Shown piece after piece: positions 10,640 to 23,200 of a DNA stretch of 64,000 nucleotides (positions are counted from its first letter, which is position 1; each line of letters begins with the position of its first letter). Origin of the DNA: Pleurodeles waltl (Eukaryota > Chordata > Amphibia > Caudata > Salamandridae). Both the position numbers and the translations under genes were made by a program. Where the stretch lies: contig NC_090446.1 in NCBI RefSeq assembly GCF_031143425.1, forward strand, positions 654,059,717 to 654,123,716, read 5' to 3'. Below the pieces are notes generated by a model. The model did not search any database and had not been told where the DNA came from. It saw only the letters and a list, made by a program, of their open reading frames with translations.

Positions 10640-11900
10640 CCTTCACACTGAGCTAAACTCAGTTCCCCTTGGTCCCTACATGTTTTATTTATTTATTTTA
10701 TAACAAGTACTTTACGGGCTATCTGGGACCGCAAGGGAAGTCTCAAGGCCTCCCCTGCGGTCCCATTGCTTCAGCGACCAAGGAGCTGCTTGGTTGCTGA
10801 AGCAAACCTTTCAGCTCTGTTCCCTCTAAGCAAATATGCATGCAGGGAATAGAGATGAAAGCTGCACTTTCTGACAGCGGGACTGGAGTGTTTGTTGTGA
10901 CTTGGCTGCAGCTTTAAAGCTGCAGCCAAGCCACAGCAAACAGCTATGTCCTGCGAGTGGGCACCCCAGGACATAGCAGGAGCCAGCTCTGGGGGTTGGT
11001 GGTCCCCAGGGCCATCAGTGGCTCCACAAGGGGGGCTGTGCGGCCCCCTTCCAACATGGTGATAGCCCCAGGGAGCTGGTGGTCCCCAGGGCTTGGAGGT
11101 CCGAAACGAACCCTATTTACATTATTTAGTATTTGCCCTGGGGACAGGGTGATCCTTGGGGCTGCAGGGGCCATGGGGCCCACGCACTCTCTTTGTTAAT
11201 TTCCCAAGGGACGTGGTAGTCCCCGAAGCTGTGGGGGAGGCCATAATTATATATTTTATATTCCCAGGGTGCGGGGAAAGCAGATGGTCCTCCCCCTTGT
11301 AATTTAAATAAAGCCCCTGGGAGTTGATGGTCCCCGGGGCTATGGGTGAGTGTCAGACGCCCCCAGTAAGAATTGAACATTGCCCCAGGGACTTGGCCCA
11401 CTGGATGGCTGAAAAAAGTGAAGAGCGGGAGCCCGCGCTACATTTTTGAAAAGATGTTCATTGCATTTGCAGATCCTCCACAAATCTTGTAAAAAAAAAA
11501 GCCCCCAAAAAATCTGCTTTCCAGCCCAGCGGAGTTCTCTGGGACCCCACCACCAGAGCTAAGGGCTCATGGTGTCTGTACTCTGGCCCCTTTTCTTTAT
11601 TTTTGTCTTTTTTTGTGGGACTCGGCTGAAGCCTAGTCCCAACATTTGTCAACACTTCCTTGTTGAAGTGTTGTCAGCCAATCAGATCTCAGCATGAGAT
11701 CGGGAGGGATTGTGAATCCTTTACGCCCCTAGATATACAAATTTGGATTTTCCCTATTTTCTCTAAAACTACTGAATGGATTTACATCAAATAACAAAAA
11801 CAAAAAGCGCTCTTTCTGGACCAAGAACTACCTTTCTGCCAAATTTGGTCTAATTCCGTCCAGTGGTTTTGGTGCTATTGCTGTTCATTTTTCTTATGGG
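10640..11900 (+). repeat. Composite dispersed repeat, copy 2
   Basis: Plus-orientation partner of 1856-3075. It holds a 'ctgcagctttaaagctgcag' palindrome (about 10907-10926), a GC-rich part of ~80-base units with CCCCAGGG blocks (10976-11400), a pyrimidine-rich block, the 'cacttccttgttgaagtg' palindrome (near 11660) and the 'ctactgaatggatttaca' block (11765). No coding capacity seen. Confidence 0.6.
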
Positions 11901-12479
11901 AATTAACATTGGAAACGCTCTAAATTTCACTTCCGTTTATCTCTGCCCCCCTTCGCTGATCACCTGATCACCCCAAAACTTTCCTTTCCAGACAGCAGCT
12001 CATGTGACTGTCATATTTTTTGGCCATTTTTGTGAAGATTTGCCAAGCGGCGCCAAAGATATAGGCAAGCAAAAAATAGCTTTTTCTATGGAAATGAGGT
12101 CCTAACTATAACTACCTAGTGGCGACTGCTACTAGGTAAATATATATATATATACATATATATAGCTGAGTGGCGGTAGCCACTGTGTAGTTATAGTTAG
12201 GATTGCCAGAGATAAGAAAGAATTCTTCAGATTTTTTACCATTAATAACCTAGCGCTCATTTGCTGAATGCCCATGAAATTTTTAAGTTATAAGCCATTT
12301 TAACTTAGTGATATCTATTTTTACAAAGTTTTGCTGTATTTTGCGGATGTATTCTAGTGCATAGCGATGACAAGGAATTAAGTGATTGGATGATGACTGC
12401 CTTTACAAAAGTTAAAGGCAGCCATGTTGTTTTCAGGTGCACTTTGGCTGCGTTCTGTATTTCACCCTTAGATAAAGGC
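11901..12479. other. Unassigned stretch with short AT tracts
   Basis: Contains a short AT-rich microsatellite at about 12138-12165 and an inverted 'taactataactac' / 'gtagttatagtta' pair around it (12111-12210). No gene seen. Confidence 0.4.
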
Positions 12480-12834
12480 AAGGATTAGGGCCCAGATTTG
12501 AGAGGGCCTAGCGCCATCTAACAACACATTAGCGTCATTTTTTTAATGCTCATGTGGCCTTAGATGTCCAAAAACTCTACACCATATTTGCAAAGTGGCG
12601 CAATGCGTGCATTGTGCCATTTTGTAACCCCTTGTGCACATTATGCCTGGCCAGGCAAAATGTATGCAAGGGAGGGGGTGTGTCTAAGTGATTTCTTTAT
12701 ATCATTATTTCCAGCATTTTTAACGCCTGAGCAGGCGTTAAAAGGGGGCACATCATTAGTTACAATGGGCCCCTATTTACTGTTCAGGGTTAGCACCAAA
12801 ATGTTGGCGCTAAACCTGAACAGTGCATCACTAG
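12480..12834 (+). repeat. Dispersed repeat interrupted by the solo LTR, left part
   Basis: Repeat-like sequence with a 'ttaacgcctgagcaggcgttaa' stem-loop (about 12719-12741) and an inverted 'ctgttcaggtt' / 'aacctgaacag' pair (12780-12822). It ends with ACTAG at 12830-12834, the left target duplication of the LTR; the same repeat appears to resume after 15287. Confidence 0.55.
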
Positions 12835-15287
12835 TGTTAAACTTGCCATCCTTGGCGTGATCTTCCCTAACTTTTTGCCTCTTCTTCCCAGGTTGTTTCT
12901 GTGTGCTGTACTCTGTTTTTGCTGTTTGGTTTGCTCTGGACACTTTACCACTGCTGACCAGTGCTAAAGTGTAAGTGTTCCCTGTGTAAATTATATGTGT
13001 AAATTAGCCTATCCATGATTAGCATATTTGATTTACAAGTAAGTCCCTAGTAAAGTGCACTAGAAGTGCCCACGGTCTGTAAATCAAATACTACTAGTGG
13101 GCCTGCAGCACTGGTTGTGCCACCCACACTACAGCCCTGTAAACAAGGCTCAGACCTGCCACTGCAGTGTCTGTGTGTGCAGTTTTAAACTGCCAATGCG
13201 ACTTGGCAAGTGTTCCCACTTGCCAGGCATAACCTTCCCTTTTTCTACATGTAAGGCACCCCTAAGATAGGCCCTAGGCAGCCCCCTGGGTAGGGTGCAA
13301 TGTATTCTACAGGTGGGACATGCACTGATGTGTGTTACATGTCCTAACAGTGAAATGCTGCTAAATTCAGTCTTTACTGTTGCAAGGCCTATCTCTCTCA
13401 TAAGTTAACATGGGGGCTGCCTTTAAATATTATTAAAGTGCTGATTACCTTTGAGAGCAGATAGAAATATGGAGTTTAGGGTCTCTGAACTCACAACTTT
13501 AAAATACATCTTTTAGTGAAGTTGATTTTTAAAATGTTAGTTTGAAAATGCCAGTTTAAGAAAGTAGGCATTTCCTTGCTTAAACCATTCTGTGACTCTG
13601 CCTGTTTGTGGATGGCTTGTCTGGGTCAGTTTGACAGTTGGGCTGTTTTTGAGTCCCCTCTAGACAGTGAGACAAAGGGAGCTGGGGTGCAGCCTGCATA
13701 TCCTGATGAGCCATCAGTGCTAGAGTGGAGGGATGAGTGATCGCTCACACCTAAAATGTCTGTGCCTGCCCTCACACAGTGCCATCTCCAACCCCCTGGT
13801 GCATGTCTGGGGCCTGTCCTGGGCAAGGCATGATCTTATGAACACCAGAGACTTTCCTTTGAAATAGGCCTACTTCAAAGGGAGAAATAGGTATAAGTAT
13901 TGGACCCAAAACCCCTGAAAATTAGATTACTTCTGGAACCAAGAGGAACCTCTGTCAAGGAGAAGAGCTGGCGAGCTGGAGGAGGAGTACTGCCCCTTTG
14001 TCTGTGACTGTGCTTTGCTGAATTGGCCTGCAGCAGCTGCTTCTGCCTGGAAGAGGACAAATACTGATTTTTGGGTGACTTTCCACTGGTGAAGTATCTC
14101 CAAGGGCTTGACCTGAGCTTGCCTCCTGTTGTTGATGTCTCAGAGACATCAAAGACATCAAAGACTTCTCTTTGCCAGCACCTGGACTCTCTACTGAAAC
14201 TCCTGCCCTGCCAAGTGGTGCCCAACCCATCTCTGGGCACTTGAAAAGTGAAGCTGGTGAAAAAGGACAGAAATCCATGCACAGACCACCGTGCTGGGAA
14301 ACGTTTGACACACCTTCCGCAAAGCGGCTGATAAATGACGTGCCACCGGTCTTGCCGCTAAAATGGATGCTCCACCTGCATCGCAGCTGGGAGATCGATG
14401 CATCGCAGCTGGAGAAATGATGTGCAACACCCACTAGCGGCTGCTGATAACAACGCAAGCCCCACGCAGCACGGTTCCCTGACACCGAACAAACGGATTT
14501 CGACGCAACATCGCTGGGTGTGAAAAATCAATGGAAAGCCTACCCGGACCCAAGGTGCTCATCTGGGATTCGAGGCATCTCTCCCTTGTGGGAGAGAGAA
14601 AACAACGCATGCCGATCGGAGAAGGAACGATGCACGGTCTCGCTTGTGAGTGAGAAATTAACGCATCGCTGGCCTTTTTCGACGCACGCTCGCCCGTGTG
14701 GCTTAATTTTTTACGCTAACCAGGTACTTTGTGTAACAACAGCATTCTCACTGTTTTCTAAGGATTAAGGGGGTTATTACAACTTTGGAGGAGGTGTTAA
14801 TCCGTCCCAAAAGTGACGGTAAAGTGACAGATATACCACCAGCCGTATTACGAGTCCATTATATCCTATGGAACTCGTAATACGGCTGGTGGTATATCTG
14901 TCACTTTACCGTCACTTTTGGGACGGATTAACACCTCCTCCAAAGTTGTAATAACCCCCTGAGAGTCCTATTCTTTTTAAAATTCATAACTTGACTTGTG
15001 TATGTTGGATTTTTGTCATTCTGGTCTTGTTTGATTTAGATACATATTACCTATTTGTCTAAACTGGTGTGGTATTCATTTTGTAGTCTTTTCACTGTGT
15101 TACTGTGTGTGTTGGTACATACACTTTACACATTGCTTGTGAAGTTAAGCTTGCCTGCTCGTGCCAATCTAACAAGGTGGTGAGTGGGAGTTAACCAAGG
15201 GTGAATCTCCTTTACCCTGACTAGAGTTAGAGTCCTTTCTTGGACAGGGAGAAACCTGACTGCCAACCAAAGACCCCATGTCTAACA
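12835..15287 (+). mobile_element. Solo LTR (Gmr1-like) with ACTAG target duplication
   Basis: Starts TGTTAAAC, ends TCTAACA, and is flanked by identical 5-bp duplications ACTAG (12830-12834 and 15288-15292). Total length is 2453 bp including an inserted MITE. It shares many blocks with the 5' LTR at 56617-58472: 'ctaactttttgcct' near the start, 'ctttaccactgctgaccagtgctaaagtg', 'gtgggcctgcag.actggttgtgcca', 'ctccaagggcttg' in the middle and 'cctgactgccaaccaaa' near the end. A lone LTR with an intact target duplication is the expected product of recombination between the two LTRs of a full element. The frames within it are not genes. Confidence 0.88.
14766..14962. mobile_element. 191-bp perfectly palindromic Harbinger-type MITE
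   Basis: Element 14769-14959 with arms 14769-14855 and 14873-14959: 87 bp each, no mismatch found, around a 17-base loop. Ends read GGGGGTTATTACAA, like the 6534 element. Flanks are TAA (14766-14768) and TGA (14960-14962), compatible with a decayed 3-bp Harbinger duplication. It sits inside the solo LTR, so it is younger than that LTR. Confidence 0.9.
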
Positions 15288-15450
15288 ACTAGTGTCAAAA
15301 ATGTTGACCATATTCCCCCCTACCCTGCGCCATGGTGCACACAATTACAAACATGGAGCACACATGGTGACGGTAGGGGGCTGCTAAGGGGTGCAAGGAA
15401 AGTGGCGCTGCACTGGGTGCAGCACCACTTTTCTTAAATAGGCCCCTAGG
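15288..15450 (+). repeat. Dispersed repeat, right part after the solo LTR
   Basis: Begins with the second ACTAG and continues the repeat broken at 12834. It contains a 'ccctaccctgcgccatgg' start and an inverted partner 'acggtaggggg' (15371). It ends in 'aaataggcccctag', a wording common at repeat ends in this window. Confidence 0.5.
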
Positions 15451-16285
15451 TGTGATATTTTTCCCCTAACTCTTTCCACTTTGGTAATAGGTAAGGAAAT
15501 GTTTTTATATGTTTCTATATATTTGAAAAAATGTATGGAGTAGCGTTGTACTACCCCAGGAGTACTGAGGAACTCAACAAAAATTTGAAAGCAAATAAAT
15601 ATGATAAAATGTCAAAATACACTCTAGTACACCATATTTTATAAATATAGTGTACTACAGTGTATTTTCACATTCTAACATATTTAAATCTTCACAACAA
15701 AGTCAACGGAGTACTGTGGTAATACCTCAAATTGACAGCGCTACTTAAATGTTTTTTAAAAAGTGCAGTTCTCCCTTGCTTGAAAAACATAGACAATTAT
15801 AAATACATTTCTCTAACTATTATTCATTTTATAAAGTGTAATAGGTAGGGAACAGCTATGAAACCTAATACTTACCTACATAAAAGGCCCTAACTCAGAA
15901 CGCAGCGAAAGAGTGCTGAAAACTACATGGCTGCCTTTTACATTTTTAAAGACTGCCATTAGCAAATCATATACTGCCTTCCGATTGGCATCTAGTGCAC
16001 GATATATTACTAAGTATTTTAACACTTATAACTGTAACACTACTTATACTATCCACACCTACTACCAAAAACCTCCCATATACACACACTTATTATCTAC
16101 ATTCCTGGCACATTACCTCTATATCCATTCACCCACTTTCACACTACATCTGTTTTCAAGTATCACATTGCCCCACAGGAAGGCTAGGTGTATCTGAGTT
16201 CTCATCTGCATTTTGATGTCTCTTCCTCAGCAGGAAAGGCAGGAGTGGATGACACATCTGAATAGGCATTGCCTGCACCCACATA
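15451..16285. other. Unassigned AT-rich stretch
   Basis: No gene. At about 15600-15680 there is an inverted pair ('tacactctagtacac' against 'gtgtactacagtgta'), and the stretch from 16030 is rich in ACTTATA/CACAC words without a clear period. Confidence 0.4.
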
Positions 16286-17370
16286 CCCCCTACTGATAAT
16301 CTGGAGCCAGGGCTGGGAAGAAAGGATCTCTGTGCACTTCAAAAACCCTTCTTTGACGTCTCTCCCGCTTCCAAGGCACAACTGGGTTTAAGTACTGGGT
16401 CTCCAACCCCACCGAATAGATACTTCTGAACCTGTAACCGGACACATTCAGAAGAAGTGCTGTGCTGCAACAAGGACTGTTACTCTGCTGCACTTATGAC
16501 CTGGAAGGACAGCTTTCCTGCTGCTCCCTGACCCCGCTTAGTTGGACTCTGCCATGTACCACAAGTGATCTCCAAAGGCTTTTTGGCTTGCCTCCTGTTT
16601 GTTTTGAGATCAGGGATATCAAAGTGTCTACCCCTCTCTTGGTTCATTGGAAGTGGACCCAGATACTTGTGTCACAGAAATCAACACACTGCCTGCCTGC
16701 TTGTAGCAGAACTTGCACATCAACTCGGTTTCTGAAGAAGAATCGGTGCATCGCCCCCAGAACCAACGCTTTGATTGAGAGCCTGAAGCATTGAAATCAC
16801 GCTCAGCCACTGCAGCAGTCCACAGAGATGGACACATCTTTCAACTGTTTGGAGAAACCCAGCACATCGCACTTCTAAAAGAATGCATCTCTGCCCCAGT
16901 GCTTGTCTATGGAACCAACGCATCATCATCTCTGCGAGAACCCCCTAGGAAAGGTACTTTGTTCCCCAGAGCCTGGTTAGGTCCTGGAGCTGGCCTGTGC
17001 TCCATCGTGTTCGACTCGAACTGTGACTTTTCAGCGGTCCAGCGTGACCTAAAGTAACCCCTAAACGCACTATTTTGCTTTTTATGCATTTTGTCTTTAA
17101 AAAATCATATCTTGACCTTCTGCACTTTGGATTTTTGCCATGTTTGTCTTATTGTATTAATAAAATCATAATATAGTTTTCTGACATGGTGTTGAGTGTT
17201 TTTGTGGCATTTTCACTGTGTTACTGTTTGACTTATTGCACAAATACTTTATACATTGCCTTCTAAGTTAAGCCTGCATGCTCTGTGCCGAGATACCCAA
17301 GGATGAGCACAGGCTATTTATCCTAGTCAGGACTTACCCTGACTCGGACTGTGATCCCTACTTGGACAGG
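16286..17370 (+). repeat. 3' part of a Gmr1-like LTR
   Basis: Blocks match the second half of the LTRs at 12835 and 56617: 'ctccaaaggctttttggcttgcctcctgt' with the following 'aga.atcaaag', the 'acactgtgttactgttt' stretch, 'cacaaatactttatacattgcctt.taagttaagcctg' and 'acttaccctgact'. It lacks the LTR start and breaks off at about 17370 where the satellite begins, so both ends are truncated. Confidence 0.7.
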
Positions 17371-19225
17371 GTGCATACTCCACTCTATGCCACTGAACAG
17401 TATGCTATTCCACTCTTGCCCACTCCACTGTATGACACTCCAATATATGCCACTCCAGTGTACGCCACTACATTTAATGCTACCCCACTCTAGTTCATTC
17501 CACTCTCCGCTATTGCACTGTGTGCCACTCCACTCCACTGTATGCCACTCTACTGTATGCCACTCCACTGTATAACACTACACACTACTCAATTCCACTG
17601 TATGCGACTCTATTTTAGGCCACTCCACTGTTCACTCCACTTTATGTCAGACCACTATATACTATTCCATAGTATACCACATCATTCTCTGCCACTCTTG
17701 TCTACACCACTCTAGTCTACGTCATTGTACTCTACACTATTCCACTGTATGCAACTTCACTCTATGCCACTGTACGTGTATGTTAATCCACTATATCCCT
17801 ATCCACTGTACAACTTTCCAGTCTATGCCACTCCACTGTATACCATTGCATACTATGCAACTCCACTTTATGCTATTCCACTCTATGCCACTCTTCTGTA
17901 AGCAACTCCCCTCTATGCCATTCCACTGCATGCTACTCCACTCAATGCTATTCCACCATATGCTACTCCACTGTTCGCTTCTGATCTCTGTGCCACTCCA
18001 CTACATGCCGCTCCACTCTACATCACTCCACTCTTGCTATTCCACTGTACAACACTCCCCTCAGTGCCCCTCCACACTACACTACTTCACTCTATGCCAA
18101 TCCATTCTACACTATTCCACTGAAGAAAGCTCCACTCTGCACCAGTCCACTCTATGCTATTCCACTCTACCCCACTGCACTATACGCCACTCCAGTCTAT
18201 GCCACTTCACTGTATGCCACTCCTCTCTACACTATTACACTCTATGCCACTCCACTATACCCCACTTCAGTCTACGCTATTGCATTGTATGCCACTTCAT
18301 TCTACGTTAGCATACTCTATGACACTCCAATATATGCTATTCCATTCTAACACCATTGTGTGCCGCTCCAGTCTAGGCCACTCCAATGTCTGCCACTCCA
18401 CTGTACGCTACTGTACACTAAGCTATTCCACTATATGCCACGCTATGCTACTCCACTCTAAGCCATTAGAGTGTACAGTACTTCACTGTACACTACTCCA
18501 CTCTATGATATTCCACTGTACACCACTCCAGCTAACACCACTCTACTCTACTCTGTGCCACTGTATGTAACTCCACTCTACATCACTCCCCTGTGTTATT
18601 CCACTCTACCCCACTCCACTATACGACACTCCAGTCCATGCCACTCCACTGTATGCCACTATGCTTTAAGCCACTCCACCTTACCCTATTACACTCAATG
18701 CCACTCCACTCTATGCCACTCAACTCAACAACACTCTATACCATTACACTTTACCATATTTTACAATACTGTACTGTACACCACTCCACTCTACAACACT
18801 CTGCTCCACTCTATAGAACCCACTGTACTCCACTCAATGACACTTTTCAACAGTCTATGACATACAACTCCACTGTATGCCACTCCACGCAGTGCTATTC
18901 CACTGTATGCCACTCCACTGTATGCCACTGAGCTCTAGGCCAATCCACTCTACGCTAGTCAATGTATGCCACGCCACTGTACCCACCTCCATTACGTGCC
19001 ACTCCAGTCTACTTTTGCTTTACATCACTGTACTCCACTTAATAACATTCTATGCCCCTCCACTCTACCACACAATACTCCACTATATAGCACTCCACTG
19101 TATTCTACTTCAGTCTATACTCCTCTGTACGACACTACACTCTATAACACTCCGCTGTACGACACTTGCCTCCACTGTAATGTACGACACTCTACATAAT
19201 TACACTCCACTCGACGACACTAGAC
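17371..19225 (+). repeat. 15-bp satellite array (CCACTCCACTGTATG)n
   Basis: About 120 diverged copies of a 15-base unit with consensus CCACTCCACTNTATG. Because 15 is a multiple of three and the unit is stop-poor, reading frames of up to 176 codons run through it in several frames with a repeating five-residue pattern (for example His-Ser-Met-Pro-Leu). These are not taken as genes. The left edge abuts a truncated LTR; the right edge meets a poly-A run at 19257. Confidence 0.92.
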
Positions 19226-20855
19226 TGTATGATTTAAAGCACATTTTCATTAATTAAAAAAAAAAAAAAAAAATCAAAGGCTAACGCTAAGTTATAGTTA
19301 GGAAACCTTTATATATTTGTTTTATCTTTTTATACAAGCCAAACTTAAACTATACAAATATTAGAAATTCTAAAGTTATAGTTACAACATAAATTTATAA
19401 TTTATGCACCACCATTTACAACTAAAATCTATAATTTAGGTCCCACCAGTTATAACTTAAATTAATAATTTACGCAACAACTTCAACTTATTAGAAGTCG
19501 CGCACCTCTAATCACAGACTTTTCACCTCCTTCGCCACACTACACTAACAATAACTTGCCACTCTACCATGCAATGTACTCTCAGAAATTATGTAATTTA
19601 AGATGTCGTAAGCGTGGCTATGAATGCTATCAGTTCACGTGCTATAAGTCATATAATAAGCAAACATATAACCAGAAAAGGTGAGTTATGGTTCAGTTAG
19701 TGTGGTGAGTTAGGTGACAAGAATGTATTCCCCTACAAACCCAACAACCAGCTACTAAATAATAAATTAATAATTATAGTAACATTTAAATTACACTTTA
19801 AAAATCACAAAAGACAAGTAATTAAATAAGAATGAATCTAATAAATGTTTACATAATTACCCGTTAAAGAATTAACATAAAAAATGAAATCAATAAAATA
19901 TAATTTATATACCCTCCCACCTCTTCCCCTACAAATACTACAACAACCCGCTTCTAAATTATAAAATACTAATTAAATGTACATTTAAACCTACAAACTA
20001 TACTAACAAATTCTAAAACAATCAACAAAAACAATATTTAATAAAAAATAAACTTTAAATACGATTTTCAAAAAAGTGATACTGTATACTTAAAAGAACT
20101 ATATTCTTACCTTTTACATTCTGTCCCTCGATATTTTGGCTTGACAGCATTTTTTATGCAATATTGTTACACCATGATATTTTGGAAACAATACTTGGTC
20201 ATTCACCCTTTTGGATATTAGCCCTAACGTTGAGATTCTGAATGCCCCAGCAACTTCAAGATCACCTTCTTCTATGTCCTTATCTGGTGGTCTCAGAGGA
20301 AGCTCTTACAATAGGCTATACCATTGGCGATAGCCTTTCTATGCTGTCAAGGTAAGCACATGTAATCCTACGTGCATGCATGTTAAGGGTTTCTTCCCTT
20401 CTGTGAGTGTCTTCTGCCTCATTGGTGCTGTTCCTGCTCTTTGACATAGGACTACCTGTCAACAAGACAATCCTTTCTCTCAGCTTTCCTTCTTTCAGTT
20501 ACGTCTTGTATTTAGGTCCAGTCCTATTTCACAATAGTTGGTGCATAAAAGCATAACCAAAGGGAAAGTATTACACAAAATAACTCAATTGTGTGGTCTA
20601 TTTTGGACGGTCTTCTACATTTGTGCAAAGATGTGTTGTCTCTCTTTTGGCTCATAAGCTCTAAGGATATTGATGATTTAAACCTAGTGACATAGAGGGA
20701 TACATTTGTATGCTAGTTGAACAATCTAGACCATGATTGAACTCCATTCTCTCTCAAGTGAACTCTTCTCTTCTCGGCTCTGGTGGCCCAGAAAAGTGAT
20801 GAAGGATTTTTGTTTGGTTTCTGGGCCTTTTGGAAAATTATTGGTGCAGTCCAGT
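19226..20855. other. AT-rich unassigned stretch
   Basis: AT-rich with an A run at 19257-19273 and the dispersed 'gttatagttagg' word (19291). From about 20120 base composition rises towards the Ngaro-like gag. This may include the element's 5' untranslated region or split-repeat, but no terminal repeat could be identified. Confidence 0.4.
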
Positions 20856-20859
20856 GATG

Positions 20860-23200
20860 GACCTGAGGGTTGAGGAGGCGATGCTGTTGCTGCACAAAGT
20901 AGGCTGCTCAGACCTCCTAAGAGTTGGTGCACAGGCGGGCGCTCACAGTGCCATTAGGGTGATGCCCGTGCATCACGCAGCTGACGGTGTGGCATCGGTG
21001 GCGCTGGCTTGCTTGCTGCTGTGCAGCAAGATTAGCAAAGTGGGTGACTGGGAGCGAGGAGGGACAGGAAAGAGCAGAAGGCCTGAGGAGGATGGGAGGG
21101 AGTGGGGGTTGTATAGCAGCTGGGGTCAGGCACTGTTTGCTCTAAGAGCATGACAGGGCATGATGGTGCAAAGGAGAAAGGAACAGGAGAGGGCAGGCAT
21201 TGAAAAAAGGCAGTGTGAGGGCATTTGAGGGACCATCCAGCTGAGCAACATTGCAGTGAGGCTGCAAGTAGTTCTAAAGACAGATTGTGGGAAGGCAATA
21301 TGCAGTTCTTGACAAGGAAGAAGGGGAAGTCACAGAGTGTGGAAGAGCCAGGGGATCGGGAGGTCATCGCTTTGCACAGGAATGGGTTGGAAGGGCAGGA
21401 GAGACAGACAAGGGAGAAGGGAGGCATCTGGGTTTCAGCTGGGTTCTGCGTTGGAGCAGGCCTGTTTGGTCTGCAGTGATGAAGAGGATGGCAGTGTAGA
21501 TGAGGCTGGGGAAAGGGAGTAGGTAGAAATATTGTAGGAGTCTTTCGGGTTCCTGGGAGAGCTCAGCAAGGCCCATTAAGGTGTATGTGAGGACAGAGTT
21601 GGGGAAGGGGCTAAAAAGGGTGTCTAGCGGGTGTGAAAGCCCGGGTTGGGAGAAGGAGAGTAGGTGACAAGGGGAGGTGTGGGGCAAGAGCAACGATGCC
21701 AGGACAGAGGATTTTTGGGGCCAGGGTGGTCAGGCAGGGGCGATGGGTGTGGGTGGAGGTGATGAGTGCAGAGGTGCATCAAGTAGCCAGGAGTTCCAGG
21801 ACACTGGGCCCAATGGCTAACGATTCAGTTGCAGGGAAGGTCCTCCTCTGGGACATAGGTGAATCTGGTGTGGCTCCAATACCCAAGACCGTGGCATGGC
21901 AATACGAGGAAGGTCTGATGGGGCCTCTTCGCCATCGACACTGGGAAGGCGTAGAGTGGCCTCCCAGAGAAGCAGAGAGCAGCAGAGGTGGTAGGATTGG
22001 TGGGATACTTGTGTCTTTGATGATGAGTTGCCCGGCATGAGTGGTGCGCACATGAGTCATGTGGATGTGGGTGATGAATTGGTGCTTGACTATGATGAGG
22101 ATGAGTTGAAGGAGGGTGAGCTGATCGAGAAAATGGAGGGGAGTCATGCGGGCAGACGGCGGGAAATGATAAACAGGCTGTTCCTAGAGTGTTGCAGGAA
22201 CTGGTACGGGGCATGTAAGTAAAGGAGATAGCGAGAAGGAAGGTGGCAGACATCAGAGGACTAGCGGAATGGCAATCTTCAGTGCGGGTGCTGACCTTGA
22301 TGCCAGATAAGCGAGGGTTGGCTGCAGGTCAGCCTCTGATTGTTTCTACTGGGGTCAGGAGTAAAGTTGATAACATAGGTGTAGCGGGGAAGGTGGAGAT
22401 AAGGAAAGGGACATACGTTGCAGACAAGAGGATATGTATTTACATGGTCAAGTCAGCAACAAGCCTGACACACGATAGGTTGGAGGGGGACACGAATGGG
22501 AGAAATGAGGGGAGGAACGAAACAGGAAGGAGTCAGTGGAAGGTTACAGGGTCAAACAGCAAAATGACGCAGAGAACCTAGGGGATAAGGACAAGGGCAG
22601 GAATATAAAGAAGGGCAAGATGTAAGGAATTGAAGGTCAAGAGACTGCTATACATGGAGGTCACAAAGCCTTTGTGTCCCATTTGGTGGGAGATGGCTAA
22701 GAGGCCGAGAGTCGCTATTGAGAGTTGGATGATGGCATTTGTAATTTACACCAGCTTATACTGTGAAATGTTTTCTGAGAGTTGTGTAGCCTTGTTTAAA
22801 TACATGGATGTCATAAGGTATTTCTGGGTCAGGTATGATGAGGAGTTTTGGGTGAGGCTGGCGGAGGATGCAGAAGGGAAGTGGGGCAGAGTTGTACAAA
22901 GATCTCTGGTTGCATATGATGTGCCTGGCAAGGCCAATGTTGATGTTTTTTACAGACAGTGGTTTACCAGTTAGGTATCTGCCCTTTCAGGGGTGCCCCA
23001 CCCAAGGGAGGTGGGGACATCAGGACAAGGGCAGACAGGGCAAGGGCAGGCTTGCTGGGCATTCAACAAGTGAGTTTGTAACCGGGAGTACTAACAGTTT
23101 TGGCAAGAATACTCCAAATGTGCGGCGCAGCACCCAGTCATTCATTGCAGGGGTTATGCTGGCGGAGCTCAAGTGGTGTCGGTAGGGTAGTTGCAGTATC
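20860..23200 (+). pseudogene. Ngaro-like retrotransposon gag relic
   Basis: Plus-strand decayed gag-like region. Readable pieces include an Ala/Leu-rich start (20860-21050), an acidic segment 'DYDEDELKEGEL' (about 22091-22126), a tryptophan/aromatic core with 'ESWMMAFVIY' and 'VRYDEEFWVRLA' (22710-22870), and a cysteine stretch 'CWAFNK' with further Cys near 23060-23150 that looks like the CCCH finger often found between gag and RT in amphibian Ngaro-like elements. Several frameshifts and stops separate the pieces. Assignment comes from motif wording I recognise plus the RT that follows; DIRS proper is less likely because the gag differs entirely from that at 62.6-63.8 kb. Confidence 0.65.

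Noticed and set aside
13875..14485. 176- and 135-codon minus-strand frames
   Set aside because: Located inside the solo LTR; no family resemblance, and the sister LTR does not keep them open.
17780..18310. 176-codon open frame
   Set aside because: It lies wholly in the 15-bp satellite; the pentapeptide repetition follows from the unit length, with no start context or conserved family.
21032..22253. Minus-strand frames of 122-142 codons
   Set aside because: Antisense shadows of the Ngaro-like gag region.
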